In this document: positions 1-10,450 of the stretch, piece by piece
How positions within the stretch are numbered: the stretch's first letter is position 1
Layout: each line of letters begins with the position of its first letter
From: Cristatella mucedo
Lineage: Eukaryota; Bryozoa; Phylactolaemata; Cristatellidae
NCBI GenBank assembly: GCA_009760855.2
Contig: WPIO01000024.1
Location: forward strand, 137,001-201,000
Length of the DNA: 64,000 nt
Direction: 5' to 3'
The notes under the pieces: generated by a model
Database searches by the model: none
What the model saw: the letters and a program-made list of their open reading frames with translations, nothing else
Told to the model about the DNA's origin: nothing
Translations under genes and position numbers: made by a program

Positions 1-512
1 CAAAGCGAGAACAGGAGGGAAACGAAGTGCCAAGCAATGGCGACCAAACGGCAAGAGCAGTCGGGGGGGGGGGGACCAGATACTGCCCTGAGTCGTCACG
101 TGACAACCTCACAGGTCGATGCTCTCGATGCTGAGCAGCACTTGCCACCGAGTCGGTGACAAGTGCTGGCCACACCCTTCGGCCACCACGGCTAGCTACT
201 GACTGCGAGCTGACGCCGAACGGCCGCTCTGGTATTCATTGCTCAGCGATGCGAGCTTGCCTAGCACTCGATAGCTCAGCCGCGGTATGTACGGTCAGCA
301 CGAGTGCAATCGCAGCAGCTTACGGCTTCAGCTGGCTTCTCCAAGCTTCAGTGACGTGCATCAGCAGATGCGTCAGCAGAAGCATCAGCAGAAGGCCGGC
401 AAGCCGGCCGGTGCAACACTCGTGTGGCACGCTTGCTTGCGGGCACAAGTAGGCGAGCACGAAGCAGAGGTCAAGAGCAGTCCGAGTAGAGCCGGCAGCC
501 GTGCGAACGCAC

Positions 513-727
513 CTTGTCGTGCAGCGACTCCATGAATCCGGCGGTAGTGCTCGTGCAGTGAATGAGAACGGCGCCGAGAAGCAGTTCGGGGTAATGCAGC
601 GCCAAGCGGGCGGCCACGTTCGCTCCGGCGCCTTCGCCCAGAACGACGACCGGGCTCTTCACATTGAGTCCCTTCAGGACATCGGCCAGGCCTGTCGCCA
701 GGTCATCCAAAGTTGGAAAGTGGAAGG
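513..727 (-). CDS. NDRG-like gene, second recognisable coding exon
   Basis: This exon joins in frame to the exon at 2225-2456. The acceptor is GTTGCAG|CC at 728/727 and the intron is phase 1, giving ADLPA-AFHFPTLDDL across the junction, which parallels the family's FPAGYMYPSMDQL. It continues with LKGLNVKSPVVVLGEGAGAN, then ARLALHYPELLLGAVLIHCT and TAGFMESLHDK, the NDRG strand-helix-strand core. The nucleophile-elbow position reads GEGAGAN rather than G-x-S-x-G, as expected for catalytically dead NDRG proteins. The donor AAG|GTGCGT (513/512) is close to consensus and leaves phase 0. No following exon is recognisable in bases 1-512, so the remaining two thirds of the gene should lie left of the window. 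The polypyrimidine tract before the acceptor is weak. Confidence 0.82.
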
Positions 728-2224
728 CTGCAACGGTTCGTTCACAACGGGCGTTCACAGCAGCCGGCCGAAGCCACGGCCCAGACAGACCTCAGTTTGG
801 CAGGCGAGGATGTAACGAGGAGTTTCTGCTAAAGCTGATCTGAAAACCAAGCCCAGCTTCGTGTTCGCATGAACGCGAAATCGCATCCTGCATGTACAAA
901 TAGAGGTGCCTACTGCGGAAACCCCTTCCCCCCCCAAGACATAGTCATAGATTGTGGCACGATTTGGAAAGGACGTGGCCCAATATGACCGTACATTTCG
1001 CGACCGCGAAAAACGACGACAGTCGCTTAAGTTCGCCGTCCCAATATACCGCCTTGCCGATTACAAGAAGCATAGGAACAGTGGAGAAAACAGCAGCAAT
1101 TCACAATTCGGCCGAACGATCGCTGACAAAAGAACGGCGAGCCGGCACCGACCGACGTCTCGGCGCGGCGCCTGCGGGCGGTTATAGTTTGCGTCACTGC
1201 AGAGCGAACGCATCAGCAGAGCACAGACAGCCAGCGCAGGGGAAACACGGGGCCAATCGCGCTCGGTCTGCAAGGCGGCTGCAGATCGGCTCAGTCTCTC
1301 TTTCTTCTTTCGAGAGCCGAGCCGATCTGCAGTTCGGCAGGCAAGGGGGAGGAGCCTCGAGGGGCCACAGCCAACGAGCCGGGCCGGGCCAGCGAACACC
1401 GGCGGCGGCAGCAGCGGCGGCGGCTTCCGAGGCTTCCAGGCCGGCCACTCACTGCCGGCTGCGGCCGGCCGGCCCGACAGACAGATCCACGCAAGCGCAC
1501 ACCCGCGCCATATGTCGGTGCCGCCTGCGTCGTCCCGACGCACCGAAGCCGCCCCGAGTCGACGGCCGCGTTAGCGTGAGGAAGCTCGCTCCGCGCCCGG
1601 ACGCGAGAGCGACCTGGCGCGGCCACGCCCCGTTATTAACGTGGGTGGTAAAAGTGAGCGACAAAGCAGCAGCAGCAGCAGCGTGCGAGCGCCGCCGCCG
1701 CGCCCGAGGAAACGCCAGCCGCGGATGGCGGTGCCAGCCACTCCGGATACGCGTGCAGGGGAGGGGCCGGCGGCGGCGGCGGCCGGACTCGAGAAGTGCG
1801 CGCGAGAGCCACCACACAACAAACCATGCGTGCGAACGGATTTTGCCGGACTGGGTGCCGCGTACGACTTTAGGAGCAGTTCCGCGGCGTTACGCGAACT
1901 AATTAGTTCAAAAGATATCGCCGGTGAATTATCAAGCGTCGGGCACGTGTCTCGCTTGGGGCGCCCTTACGAGAACCGTCGGGTGGCGAGTGCGACGCTC
2001 CGAAAGCTCCTGAAAAAGCGTCGCATTTGACGACCTGACACGCCAGCCGCCGCGCAGCGCTGGCTGGCAGCCCTGAGACCGGCGGCGGCGGCGGCGGCGG
2101 CGGTCCGACCGACGCAGCCCCTGCGACCGAGATGCTGGCGGCGGCGGAGGCGGATGCGGCAGAGGCGCGCGGAAACGGGCCGAGGCGAGCCGAGAGTCGC
2201 GGCGAACGCGCCGCGGCCTCTCAC
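728..2224 (-). other. intron of the NDRG-like gene
   Basis: A 1.5 kb GC-rich intron bounded by GTGAG and TTGCAG. It contains short CAG, GCC and GGC runs (for example 1,405-1,425, 1,668-1,682 and 2,079-2,103) that create many long but meaningless open frames. I see no mobile element in it. Confidence 0.65.
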
Positions 2225-2456
2225 CCGCGGGAAGATCGGCGGCGCTATCCTCCTGTCCCGGAAAGTTGACGTGCAGCCAGGTGGCGCGAGACGTGATCTC
2301 CTTCATCGACGGGTGATGGACTATGGATTGCCACGACGAGCTGTTGCATCCAAGGTCGTGCACGGTCAGGATCACGACGGGCGCCGCCGCCAGATCGCCG
2401 TCGACCTCGCACATCAGCTCGCCGCATCTCTCGGTCTTGACAATCAAGCTCGACAT
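2225..2456 (-). CDS. NDRG-like gene, first recognisable coding exon
   Basis: This exon starts at the ATG at 2454-2456 and encodes 77 codons plus one base. It ends at a good splice donor (CCCGCGG|GTGAG, 2225/2224). The peptide matches the N-terminal core of N-myc downstream-regulated (NDRG) proteins: VVILTVHDLGCN corresponds to the family's VILTYHDIGMN block, MKEIT to MQEIT, and FPGQEDSAADLPA to the APGQQDGAASFPAG block. NDRG proteins have an alpha/beta-hydrolase fold but are generally thought to lack hydrolase activity; they act in stress response, differentiation and trafficking. The protein starts about 30 residues later than typical NDRGs, so an upstream exon or another start is possible. 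The reading continues past the donor as noise, which supports splicing. Which NDRG paralogue this is cannot be told. Confidence 0.82.
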
Positions 2457-2677
2457 TGCGCTCGTGAACGCCGCTGCCGCCGCCCGAATGCTAGCCTGCT
2501 AATGAGAGCAGCACAGAGCCCGTCGACGCTGAAAGCCGCCACTACGCTGCAGCGACCTGCCGGGCGACTGACGGGAGTCGATATAAATAGCAACTTCCGC
2601 GCATGCGCACACTTCCTCGTGGACTTGTTTACACTGCGTCGGTGCCGACCTGCGAGCCTTACGGTACTCAGCGGCGG

Positions 2678-2717
<40 letters not shown>

Positions 2718-3450
2718 GCGCGCAGTTCGCAGGAGTGCTGACCCCACTGCTGTCAGACCTCTCTCGGGCCGCCGCCGACTGCGGGTCTCGTGGACCGCGG
2801 CCCAAGCTTCGAGTGTTAGGGCACCTGCGGGTCCACTCGCATTCTTTTGGTCATTAGTCATACTACTCGCCCGAGCCCGAAGCCGCCGTCCTGTGCGGCG
2901 CAAGCTACGCTCGAGAGCTGGGCCGACGCTGGGGCCTCGAAGTACTTACTCGCTCGCCCCTTCATCTCGCGGGGTCGTTTCGTGGGGTCGAGCGCTCCCG
3001 CGTCAACGGTGCAGGATATAGGTTCTCTGCTCTGGCTCACTGCTTCCTTGAATCGCAGGGCGAACAGTTTTCATTCTTTCAGAGCAGAAAGAAGGTTTCG
3101 CCAAGCTTGCGTCGCTATCTCGTCTACTTTACGCTACCTCTTAGCGCCGGCCTAATGTCTGAATGTGTAGCTACTTCCGCTACCGTCCCAGCAGCGGCTC
3201 GCCTGGCCGCCGCATCGCGCGGCGTGCCTCGTCGTTGCCGGCGGCGAGACGGCGATCTGGCGCGCAAATGATGAAGTAATTAGCCGGTTGTAAAACAAGC
3301 AGCTCAGTAACTAGCCGCGGCTGAGAGTTGCTGCGCGAGGTGAAACTCGTCTACGGTGCAGATCCGTAGCGCGGCCCCGTCCGCCGCCGAGCGTAACTTG
3401 GAACTCTTTGAACGGGGGAAGCACGCATTTCTTTCAAGACCGGCCCTCTT
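2457..3450. promoter_or_regulatory. GC-rich, CpG-rich region upstream of the NDRG-like gene
   Basis: This stretch is rich in CpG and includes a (CCG)n run at 2,680-2,717. It lies directly upstream of the minus-strand NDRG start codon, where a promoter would be expected. A TATAAATA string occurs at 2,582-2,589 on the plus strand (TATTTATA read on the gene strand), about 125 bases before the ATG. Promoter function is inferred from position and composition only. Confidence 0.4.
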
Positions 3451-3861
3451 CCCCGGAACACCCGAGTGCACATTCTGGCTCTCCCTACACGGAGGTTAAG
3501 ATTTTCTTAGACCGGCTGGAGAACTTTCCGGGACGGCGCTGCTTTTGAGCGCTGCTCCAGAGTGAGGCGGCGACCTTCGGGCCCGGCAATAGGGCGGGCC
3601 ACCGCCGGTCTCTTTTCAGATGGCATCTGAAAAGACTTCCGGGTGGCGCTCGTTCGATGCGGATATTCGTGCAGACTTTCCCGAAAGGGGGGGGGGGCGC
3701 AGAGATTTTTCAATCTTTCAGAGGGCGCTGACAAGTCCGCAAGGGCGCCGCATTCGGCGGGCAGAGCAGCGGCGGCGCATTTCCAGAAAAGGAAGAAAAC
3801 AAAAGAAGAGGCTTTTGGGCCCGTATTACTTTTTCTTTTAGCGATAGGCGAACCGTCGCAC
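3451..3861. other. intergenic, nothing recognised
   Basis: Moderately GC-rich sequence with no coding or repeat similarity that I can recognise; one short poly-G run near 3,687. Confidence 0.4.
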
Positions 3862-4004
3862 GAGCTGGTTTGGTCCAGCGGTTAATGCGCTCGCCCCGAC
3901 CGAGGTCTGGCCGAGGTCGTGTGCTCGAGCCCCGAGGCACATGTGAAGCGCCTCAATAGAGATTAAGTTCTCTTGGGACGCTATGTAAATGAATTATGTT
4001 ATAT
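3862..4004 (+). repeat. SINE family A copy (tRNA-derived)
   Basis: The head reads GAGCTGGTTTGGTCCAGCGG, with a pol III A-box-like TGGTCCAGCGGTTAATGC. A B-box-like GGTCGTGTGCTCGAGCC lies about 45 bases downstream. The tail AAGCGCCTCAATAGAGATT plus AAGTTCTCTTGGGACGCTAT ends in an AT-rich run. The same module recurs at least nine more times in the window in both orientations, which defines the family. Confidence 0.85.
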
Positions 4005-4460
4005 TTTCTCCAGAAAAGGCTACCTCGAAAGGAGCTAAAGAATTTCTGCACGAAGGCTAGGCCGCGGCGTGGTGCGCCCGCGACGCACCGCTTCACGGGC
4101 CGTCTCCACGCTGGGTAGGCTGCGACGATACGAAAAGGGTTTTGCGTGTGCGGTGACCCTAAGCGGATCTAGGGTTCCAAGTCTCAGTCAGCTGCAGCTG
4201 ATCCTATCTACGGCTAGGGGGATTGCTAAACACTATGGCTTTTTTCTAGATCAGCTCTGTCGGCTGCTAAACAGAGAGGACCTGTCGCTTGTAACCGCAG
4301 TAACCGTAATAACCGCAGTAACCGCGCTCTGAAGCCGCGGTTTATGCACGTAAGCCACCGGTTTCTCATCGACCGGTTTTTACCGTCGGCTTTCATTCGG
4401 TCAAACTGACGGAGGAATGACCGCGTTGGAACGATCGGTTTCGCCGTCGGTTTCTATGCC

Positions 4461-4612
4461 GCGCTGGTCTCGCCCATCGGTCAAGGTGCTAGCCCTGACC
4501 GAGGTTCAAGGTGAATGTAGTTGCCGATCGAGGTCGTGGGCTCGAGCCCCGCGGCGTACGTGAAGCGCCTGAGTAGAGATCAAGTCTCTTAGAATGCTAT
4601 TTTCAAATACAT
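4461..4612 (+). repeat. SINE family A copy, diverged
   Basis: Shares the head (GCGCTGGTCTCGCCCATCGG), the B-box region GGTCGTGGGCTCGAGCCCC and the tail GTGAAGCGCCTGAGTAGAGA with the other family A copies. Older and more mutated than the copy at 3,862-4,004. Confidence 0.75.
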
Positions 4613-4720
4613 TTTTCTAAATTATTTTTTTATACGCATCGGCGAAGCTCCACCGTCAGAGAAGTCGTTTTTCTATCATTTCGGCGCTTGAAAATGTCAG
4701 CATCCGATATCCGGCTCCTG

Positions 4721-4893
4721 CCCCTGGGCCTTAGTCCAGGAGGTAAGGTGCTCGCTCTTCACCACCCTGGCAGGTCGTGGCTTCGAGTCTTACAGCGGTC
4801 GATCCTTTATTGCCCGCTGCAAGCGGTGGCGACAGCCACAAACGCTCTTCCGCCGCTATGCAAATGAGGCTGTTAAATCAGCTAAGCTTTTTG
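4721..4893 (+). repeat. SINE family B copy (tRNA-derived)
   Basis: The tRNA-like head reads TTAGTCCAGGAGGTAAGGTG, followed by a B-box-like GGTCGTGGCTTCGAGTC. The body has GCAAGCGGTGGCGACAGCC and ends AATGAGGCTGTTAAATCAGC. The same module occurs at 33,997-34,163, 59,122-59,481 and 60,381-60,530. Confidence 0.8.
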
Positions 4894-4920
4894 TGATCGT
4901 CTAGTGGCGGCTGCTGCTGC

Positions 4921-4973
<53 letters not shown>
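4921..4973. repeat. (GT)n microsatellite
   Basis: An uninterrupted GT dinucleotide run of about 26 units immediately downstream of a family B SINE. Confidence 0.97.
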
Positions 4974-4975
<2 letters not shown>

Positions 4976-6150
4976 CGTGCGTTCTGTTTGACGAACCCGC
5001 TGAGGGAGGGGGCAAACAGCAAGGAAGGGAGGACAAGTCGAAAGCGGGACAGTCGCTCATCAACGCACTGAGAACGAATGCGAATGAGAACGAATGCGGC
5101 GCACGGACGGCGTTCGCGCGCCGCGAGCCGAGCTCGCGGCAATCTCCGACGGCAGCGCCTCTCCGTTGCGGCGGCGGAAGTAGCGGCCGGTGCGACGCCC
5201 CTGGTCGGGCGTTGCCGTGCGTGCATCCTGCGCGAGCCTGCTCATGAGAATTCTGGACCGGAGCGAGACGCCGTAGGCAGACGGATATCCGCTACTTCCG
5301 CTTCTTGCCGGCCCTCGCGGAGAAGGAAGTCACCGCCCCGACGACCGCCGTGCTCAACCGGCAACTCGCACGCTCGCCGGTCGGGCTCAGCCCGACGGCT
5401 CTGCAGCTTACCGCCCTCTCTTAATTAAAACATTCCGGCATTCTCCTTCACTCATCGCGTCCCATTAACAGGAATGCGCCCGGTAATCGGTGCGGTCGTC
5501 GCTAACGCGCGCCATGGTTAGCAGGTAACGGAGGTGGGCTCTTGCAGGCACATTCGATCGGTCGACTGGTTTACGCTACCGCCGGTTTCCCAGAAGAAGT
5601 TGAACCGCAACGCTGGTAAATCAGTTTCCGTCCGGACACCGAGACGGCCCTGTAGGAGTGATGACGTAGGCGATGAGACCAACGGGAAAACCGATGGAAA
5701 ATTTTTTACTGAAAACCGACCGTATATAGAGAATTAGATTTTTTTTCCTCCAAATGGGCCGTCATTTTCGTTTAGACGGAGCTAGAAAGGTTACTAGAGC
5801 GTCGAGCCTTCGGCGTGCATGCGAAGTGTCCGGTGTCGGTTTCAAGACGGGGCTGCAATTTTTTTTTTAAGTATGGTCGTATCTATAAAATTGCATAGTA
5901 GTTAATTCTCTTTGGCAGGTTTGAAGAGAAATACCGAGCTATTCGTCTTTGGCACGCTGCTGTCTCTCCGGGTCTGCGAACAGATGTGCGAATTTCTCTT
6001 TAGTGAGCCGATCGAGGCACCGGATGTGCGCCTTTGGAGCTAAAGGCTTTCTGGAAGCTTTGGAGGGCAGGGTTAACTACTAGTTTAAATAAGCATTGAA
6101 AAATAGAAACATGCGTTAAAATGACAATCGTGTAGAGAGGCTAAAGAGGG
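4974..6150. other. intergenic, nothing recognised
   Basis: GC-rich in the first 450 bases, then AT-richer. Open frames over 5,078-5,428 have no recognisable protein motif. No repeat was identified. Confidence 0.4.
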
Positions 6151-6156
6151 TTTACG

Positions 6157-6158
<2 letters not shown>

Positions 6159-6240
<82 letters not shown>
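6159..6240. repeat. (CA)n microsatellite
   Basis: A CA run of about 80 bases with two CG interruptions near 6,200-6,206, followed by a short TA run that borders a minus-strand SINE. Confidence 0.97.
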
Positions 6241-6248
<8 letters not shown>

Positions 6249-6250
<2 letters not shown>

Positions 6251-6392
6251 ATTTATTTGTATAGCGCCCCAAGAGAACCTAATCTCTATTCAGGCGCTTA
6301 ACATATGCCTCTGGGCTCGAGCCGACAACCTCAGCCAGACCTTGGTCGGGGCAAGGGCAAGCATCTCAACCGCTGGGCCATAACAGCTCGGC
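6249..6392 (-). repeat. SINE family A copy
   Basis: Reverse complement of the family A module: tail (TTTGTATAGCGCCCCAAGAG, then CTATTCAGGCGCTT), B-box region and head (AACCGCTGGGCCATAACAGC). The tail end touches the CA/TA microsatellite. Confidence 0.85.
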
Positions 6393-7260
6393 AAGATAAC
6401 GAGCTAAAATCCTCAACCTTATCCCGCGCTCTTCAAGTTTTAATTTTAGCCTCCGTCTTATATCCTGGGTAGGCCCTTGAAGGCAAGCAGCTTGTAAGGC
6501 AATGACCTATAGCTGCTTTTGAGGAAGCCCGCCGTGGGGTGGGATTGGGGCGCTGGCCAAACTAGTCGAGCGTGAATCTGGCCGTCCTTTGGCTACGGCT
6601 GATGAAATGAGATGACCTGTACAACTCATTCAGACGATGCTGACGATACATCTGTACACGAGGGGATCAAGGCTAGAGTGATTCCCCATGCCGCGTTAAT
6701 AAAGGCTTTCGTGCACTTCCATTACAAAGCCTTAGCCGACGCAGAGAAAAGCAGTTGATAGACGCTACTACTTTGATATCCTAAAGCTGTGCGCTGAAGG
6801 CACTGCCTCAGGTAGCCTCGTTGTGACCTGCTCAAAAGAGAGACGCCTCCTTAATGGCTCTACAAATGTCTAAGCCATTGAAAAAATGTCTAGCTCATCC
6901 GCCAGCCGACAGCGACCTCGCAGACCGAAGGCACGCAGTTCTAGGGGCCTTAGTAGCCCCGACTAAAAATAAAGAAAAAAACGACTGGGGACTGCCTGCC
7001 TCTGGAGAAACACCGCAGGTAGTTTTCTAGCAATTCATTAGCCGGCGAGTTCTAGAAGACCGCGGCCTGCATCGCCAAGAGACCGGCCGATTTCGCTAAC
7101 ATTTTAGCGTCTTTAAAAATGGCAACTTCTTCCGAAAGAAGGCTACTAATCAGCTCGCCGAGGGAGCACCTACGAGAGGCGGGCTCTTCTACGAAACGAG
7201 TGGTTAGACATCAATTCTCGGAGCGTCTGAATCGCACCGAGCGGCACATCATATATAATA
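6393..7260. other. intergenic, nothing recognised
   Basis: Mixed-composition sequence with no open frame or repeat family that I recognise. Confidence 0.4.
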
Positions 7261-7407
7261 TATAATATATAATTCGTTTATATAGCGCCCCAAGAGAACT
7301 TAATCTCTATTCAGGCGGTTCGCATATGCCTCGAGGCTCGAGCCCACGACCTCAGTCAGACCTTGGTCGGGGCGAGCACCTTAACCGCTAGACCAAACCA
7401 GCTCGGG
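7261..7407 (-). repeat. SINE family A copy
   Basis: A full module in reverse: tail AGCGCCCCAAGAGAACTTAA, then GAGGCTCGAGCCCACGACCT, and head ACCGCTAGACCAAACCAGCT. Preceded by an AT-rich TATAATATATAA run, which is the SINE 3' terminus. Confidence 0.88.
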
Positions 7408-7809
7408 GCGAACCTTCGACAGTCTCTCAACACGTCGTCTCAAGATTGACCGGCACAGCCCATTTTTTAATATAGCCTGCAGCTTCTTCCGGAAGGCTTC
7501 CTACCCCGGGCAGGCATGCGTAGCCTTCTCTCTATTCGAAGTTGGCAGTCTCGCTCTGGGGAAACATCCTGACGTTGCGAGCCGAAGGCAAGCCACCGGA
7601 AGGGGTCCTTAGCGCCGCTGACTCCTTTAGCATCGCTCTACAGACTGCATTCGCAATCCTGGGAACAGAGCCTGAAACTCCAAGCCGAAGGCCTGCTGCC
7701 CGCGGCGGAGTGGCGGAGCCAGAACTTTCGTCTGGCGGAACGAGAGCCGCCATTTTCTACGCAGAGGGACCAGACCTGCGAGATTGTTTCATGTACGGGG
7801 AAATAATAT
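7408..7809. other. intergenic, nothing recognised
   Basis: Overlapping open frames on both strands at 7,532-7,811 have no recognisable protein motif. No repeat was identified. Confidence 0.35.
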
Positions 7810-7885
7810 AATATAATTCACTTGTATAGACCAAGTGACCTTGGTCAGGGCGAGCACCTCAACCACTGGACCAAACCAGCGCGGC
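7810..7885 (-). repeat. SINE family A copy with internal deletion
   Basis: It keeps the AT-rich terminus (AATTCACTTGTATAG) and the head (GCGAGCACCTCAACCACTGG, ACCAAACCAGC) but lacks the middle, so the hairpin tail and B box are missing. Confidence 0.75.
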
Positions 7886-8622
7886 GAAAGAGGATCAACT
7901 AATGCAAAATTATAGCGCAATATACTTGGTGTTCATTCGACTCGAACTCGGCAGTTGCAGAACATTGTTTCGCAGATTGGTCGGGTCGGCGGGGGGGGGG
8001 GGGAGGAACGTGGAAATAGGGGGCGTGGTCCAGGTCACAGCCCGCTGTTGGGGGGGGGGGGCGAAAATGCCCCCTGCCCTCCTGGCTCTCCGCCGCTGCT
8101 TCCCGGAATCCTCTTTAGACGTGCTCAAAAAAAGAATGGCCTCTTAGACGCCACCTTCAAACTATGAACAAATTGAAAAAAACTTAAAATATTTTTGAAA
8201 AAACTTAAAAGAATTGCAGGCTCCTTTAAAAAACGACTCCGGTGCTCATAAAACGGAAGGCGCGCAACTCTAGCGGCCTTCTTGGGCATATCTAAGAACA
8301 TACAATGACAGACTCCCAGTGGGGGGGGGAAACTCGACTATGTACCACCTGACAACGATTTAGAACCGCTCCCGGGTAGCAAAAGTGAAAAGTAAAGTTC
8401 AGCTGATCAAACAGACTCATTTAAATAGCATTCTGGTGGAAGCGAGGAAATAGAAACGTCATAAACAGATTCTCGGACGCAAAATGAAAGGCAACAACTC
8501 AGTTCTGTCCACGGGTGACCCAAGGTTATGAAAAAATTCGCAGGGTGGCGCAGCAAAAAAGGCCTCACAGATCAAAGGCACGGTCAGGTCAAATGCTGGC
8601 GTATACCGTCAAAGGCATGGAA
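7886..8622. other. intergenic with homopolymer runs
   Basis: Contains poly-G runs at about 7,990-8,003, 8,050-8,061 and 8,320-8,329. No gene or mobile element was recognised. Confidence 0.4.
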
Positions 8623-8664
8623 GGAAAATTGTAGTATATATATATATATATACTACAATTTTCC
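8623..8664. repeat. perfect 42 bp palindrome
   Basis: GGAAAATTGTAGTATA... is followed by its exact reverse complement around an alternating TA centre, with no spacer. It sits at the AT-rich 3' terminus of the adjacent minus-strand SINE. Confidence 0.95.
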
Positions 8665-8689
8665 TATATATATACATATATATATATAT

Positions 8690-8812
8690 ATATAATTCAT
8701 CTGTTTTGAGCCCTAAGAGAACTTAATCTCTTTTCGGGCACTTCACAAGGGGGCTTGAGCCCACGACCTCGGCCAGAGCTTGGTCGGGGCGAGCGCCCCA
8801 CCATTGGGCAGT
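8690..8812 (-). repeat. SINE family A copy, slightly deleted
   Basis: Reverse-orientation tail (GAGCCCTAAGAGAACTTAAT), B-box region (GCTTGAGCCCACGACCTCGG) and a shortened head. Confidence 0.8.
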
Positions 8813-8930
8813 ATTCTACTATAGTATAATAATATTATATAATATATAATACTATATAATAATGTATAATATAATAACAATATAATATAATGATATATAA
8901 TAATAATATAGTAGTATACTAGCCATCGAA
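8813..8930. repeat. AT-only low-complexity tract
   Basis: About 100 bases of nearly pure A/T made of TATAATA-type words in both orientations, so it could fold back on itself. It follows the family A SINE. Confidence 0.85.
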
Positions 8931-9041
8931 GTAGATAACCCCATGCTCTCGCCCACCATCCCTTCGAATTCTGTTGCTATTTACGCTCCAGGTGACCGAG
9001 TGCCTCCTTCCGGGCTGGCAGTCGACGCAATGCCATCCTGC

Positions 9042-9130
9042 GATCTAATAATAATAATAATAATAATGCATTTGTCATAGCGCCCTCAGCGCACCCAATG
9101 TCTTTCTAAACACTTTACATTCGCTGCAAC
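9042..9130 (-). repeat. L2 LINE 3' tail fragment
   Basis: An (ATA)n run followed by TTGTCATAGCGCCCTCAGCG and CTTTCTAAACACTTTACATT, which is the reverse complement of the L2 3' end seen at 23,091-23,158. Confidence 0.75.
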
Positions 9131-9904
9131 GCAGCTAACCTTGGCCTTTGTTCTAGAGCGCGTACTACTTTGTTCTGTGCCGCAGGCGCCCCCACAACTC
9201 AGCGGACGTTTTCAATGCATCGACGCTTCTTCCTGGGTCGGTTTGCAAGAGCCTTATACTGGGGGGCGGGGGGGGGGGCGGGGCGGGGCGGGGCGGGGGA
9301 GAGGCAGCGCAGCCGGCGGCACAGCTTCGCAGGTGGAGCGCACTCTGCTCTCTTAGAGGACTCGCGAAGTCGGGAGTCGCTCTAACGGGGCCGCCCAAAA
9401 AGCAGGAGTTACCTATTAAGTTATCTGTGAGCCATTTCTAAACGATGCATACTGCGATAACCCGACCGAACGTGGAGCAGGGACCGGATGAGGCAGCACG
9501 CTGAGCCTTGGTAAGGCAGGATTCAAATACCAGTGTTCTGCAGCCGTCTGCTGTAGTCAACCGATCTTTGTCGACGCAAGCTAGTGACGCCCCAGGGCTG
9601 TAACGCTGTATTGATATTCATTCTGTGGCCGCGTTGAAAATGCATTGATAATCTAAAAGACTTGATGAAAAAATAATAATTAGGACTGCGTGCATTATAT
9701 TGGCGGAGAGATTATATTAAGGGTTAAACTAAATGCTAGACTAAATGCCAAATGACGTGCAGATCACATCGGTGGATGTCTGAGCATTTTGTAGGGTGCT
9801 AAACAAATCATTGGCCGTCATGGCCGTCAACCCACATAACATCTATTGAGCATCTTGCGAGACGCAAATACGCTCACAATGCCCTTAGCCGTAAGAACTT
9901 CTAT
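9131..9904. other. intergenic with G-rich tract
   Basis: A G-rich tract at about 9,259-9,301 (runs of GGGGC) could form G-quadruplexes. Open frames across it are compositional. The segment 9,600-9,904 shows no clear similarity. Confidence 0.4.
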
Positions 9905-10450
9905 AGAAATACCTATTGCATCGGATCGACTTCAAGGTTTTGTCGCTCACTTTTAGGTCGCTTCATTCTTTCGCTCCAGCCATGTCAGGTCTACTCCCCA
10001 CCAGGCCAAACATCGTACCACTCACTTTTCGGAAACTAACTGTTGACCTATACCTCATACAAACCTCAAATTCGTTTTGGAGACCGTGCCTTTAGCTCGT
10101 ATGCTCCCAAAGCCTGGAACTCACTCCCGACTTGCGTCACGACATCCCCAGACGTGACCACATTTAAAAAGAACTTAAAACACACCTATTTAGGACAGCA
10201 TTTAGTGGGTCTCTATGATTCGTCCTTCATGTGCTTATGCGTGCTGACACTGCATGCTGCCACTAACCACACTTGCACGCTGACCCTGTGCATGTCACCC
10301 CGAACCATGTTATTCATGTTCATCAAGCATGATAATACTCAACATTCAATCGCGTTTCCCTTTGCTGCAAATTTATAGCGCCTAGAGAGAGATTGAGTTC
10401 TCTGAGGATGCTTAATCAAATGTATTATTACTATTATACTTATTAAAGGA
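9905..10450 (+). pseudogene. L2 LINE fragment, ORF2 C-terminus and 3' tail
   Basis: The reading gives fragments of the ORF2 C-terminal region shared with the copy at 20,061-23,158: GDRAFSSYAPKAWNSLPTCV and TTFKKNLKHTYLGQHLVG at 10,079-10,210. Upstream blocks (RIDFKVLSL-like) are frameshifted. The 3' end CTAGAGAGAGATTGAGTTCT plus an ATT-rich run at 10,381-10,445 marks the true LINE terminus. It is 5' truncated and dead. Confidence 0.88.

Noticed and set aside
952..1902. A 316-codon plus-strand frame
   Set aside because: It lies over the GC-rich NDRG intron on the opposite strand, is R/A/P-rich by composition and has no motif.
1971..2224. Continuation of the NDRG exon 1 frame past the donor
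   Set aside because: The reading becomes R/P-rich noise exactly at a GTGAG donor, and the family alignment resumes in the exon at 513-727.
7261..8812. A CRISPR-like array from the recurring SINE A modules
   Set aside because: The repeats are long, in mixed orientation, irregularly spaced and tRNA-derived.
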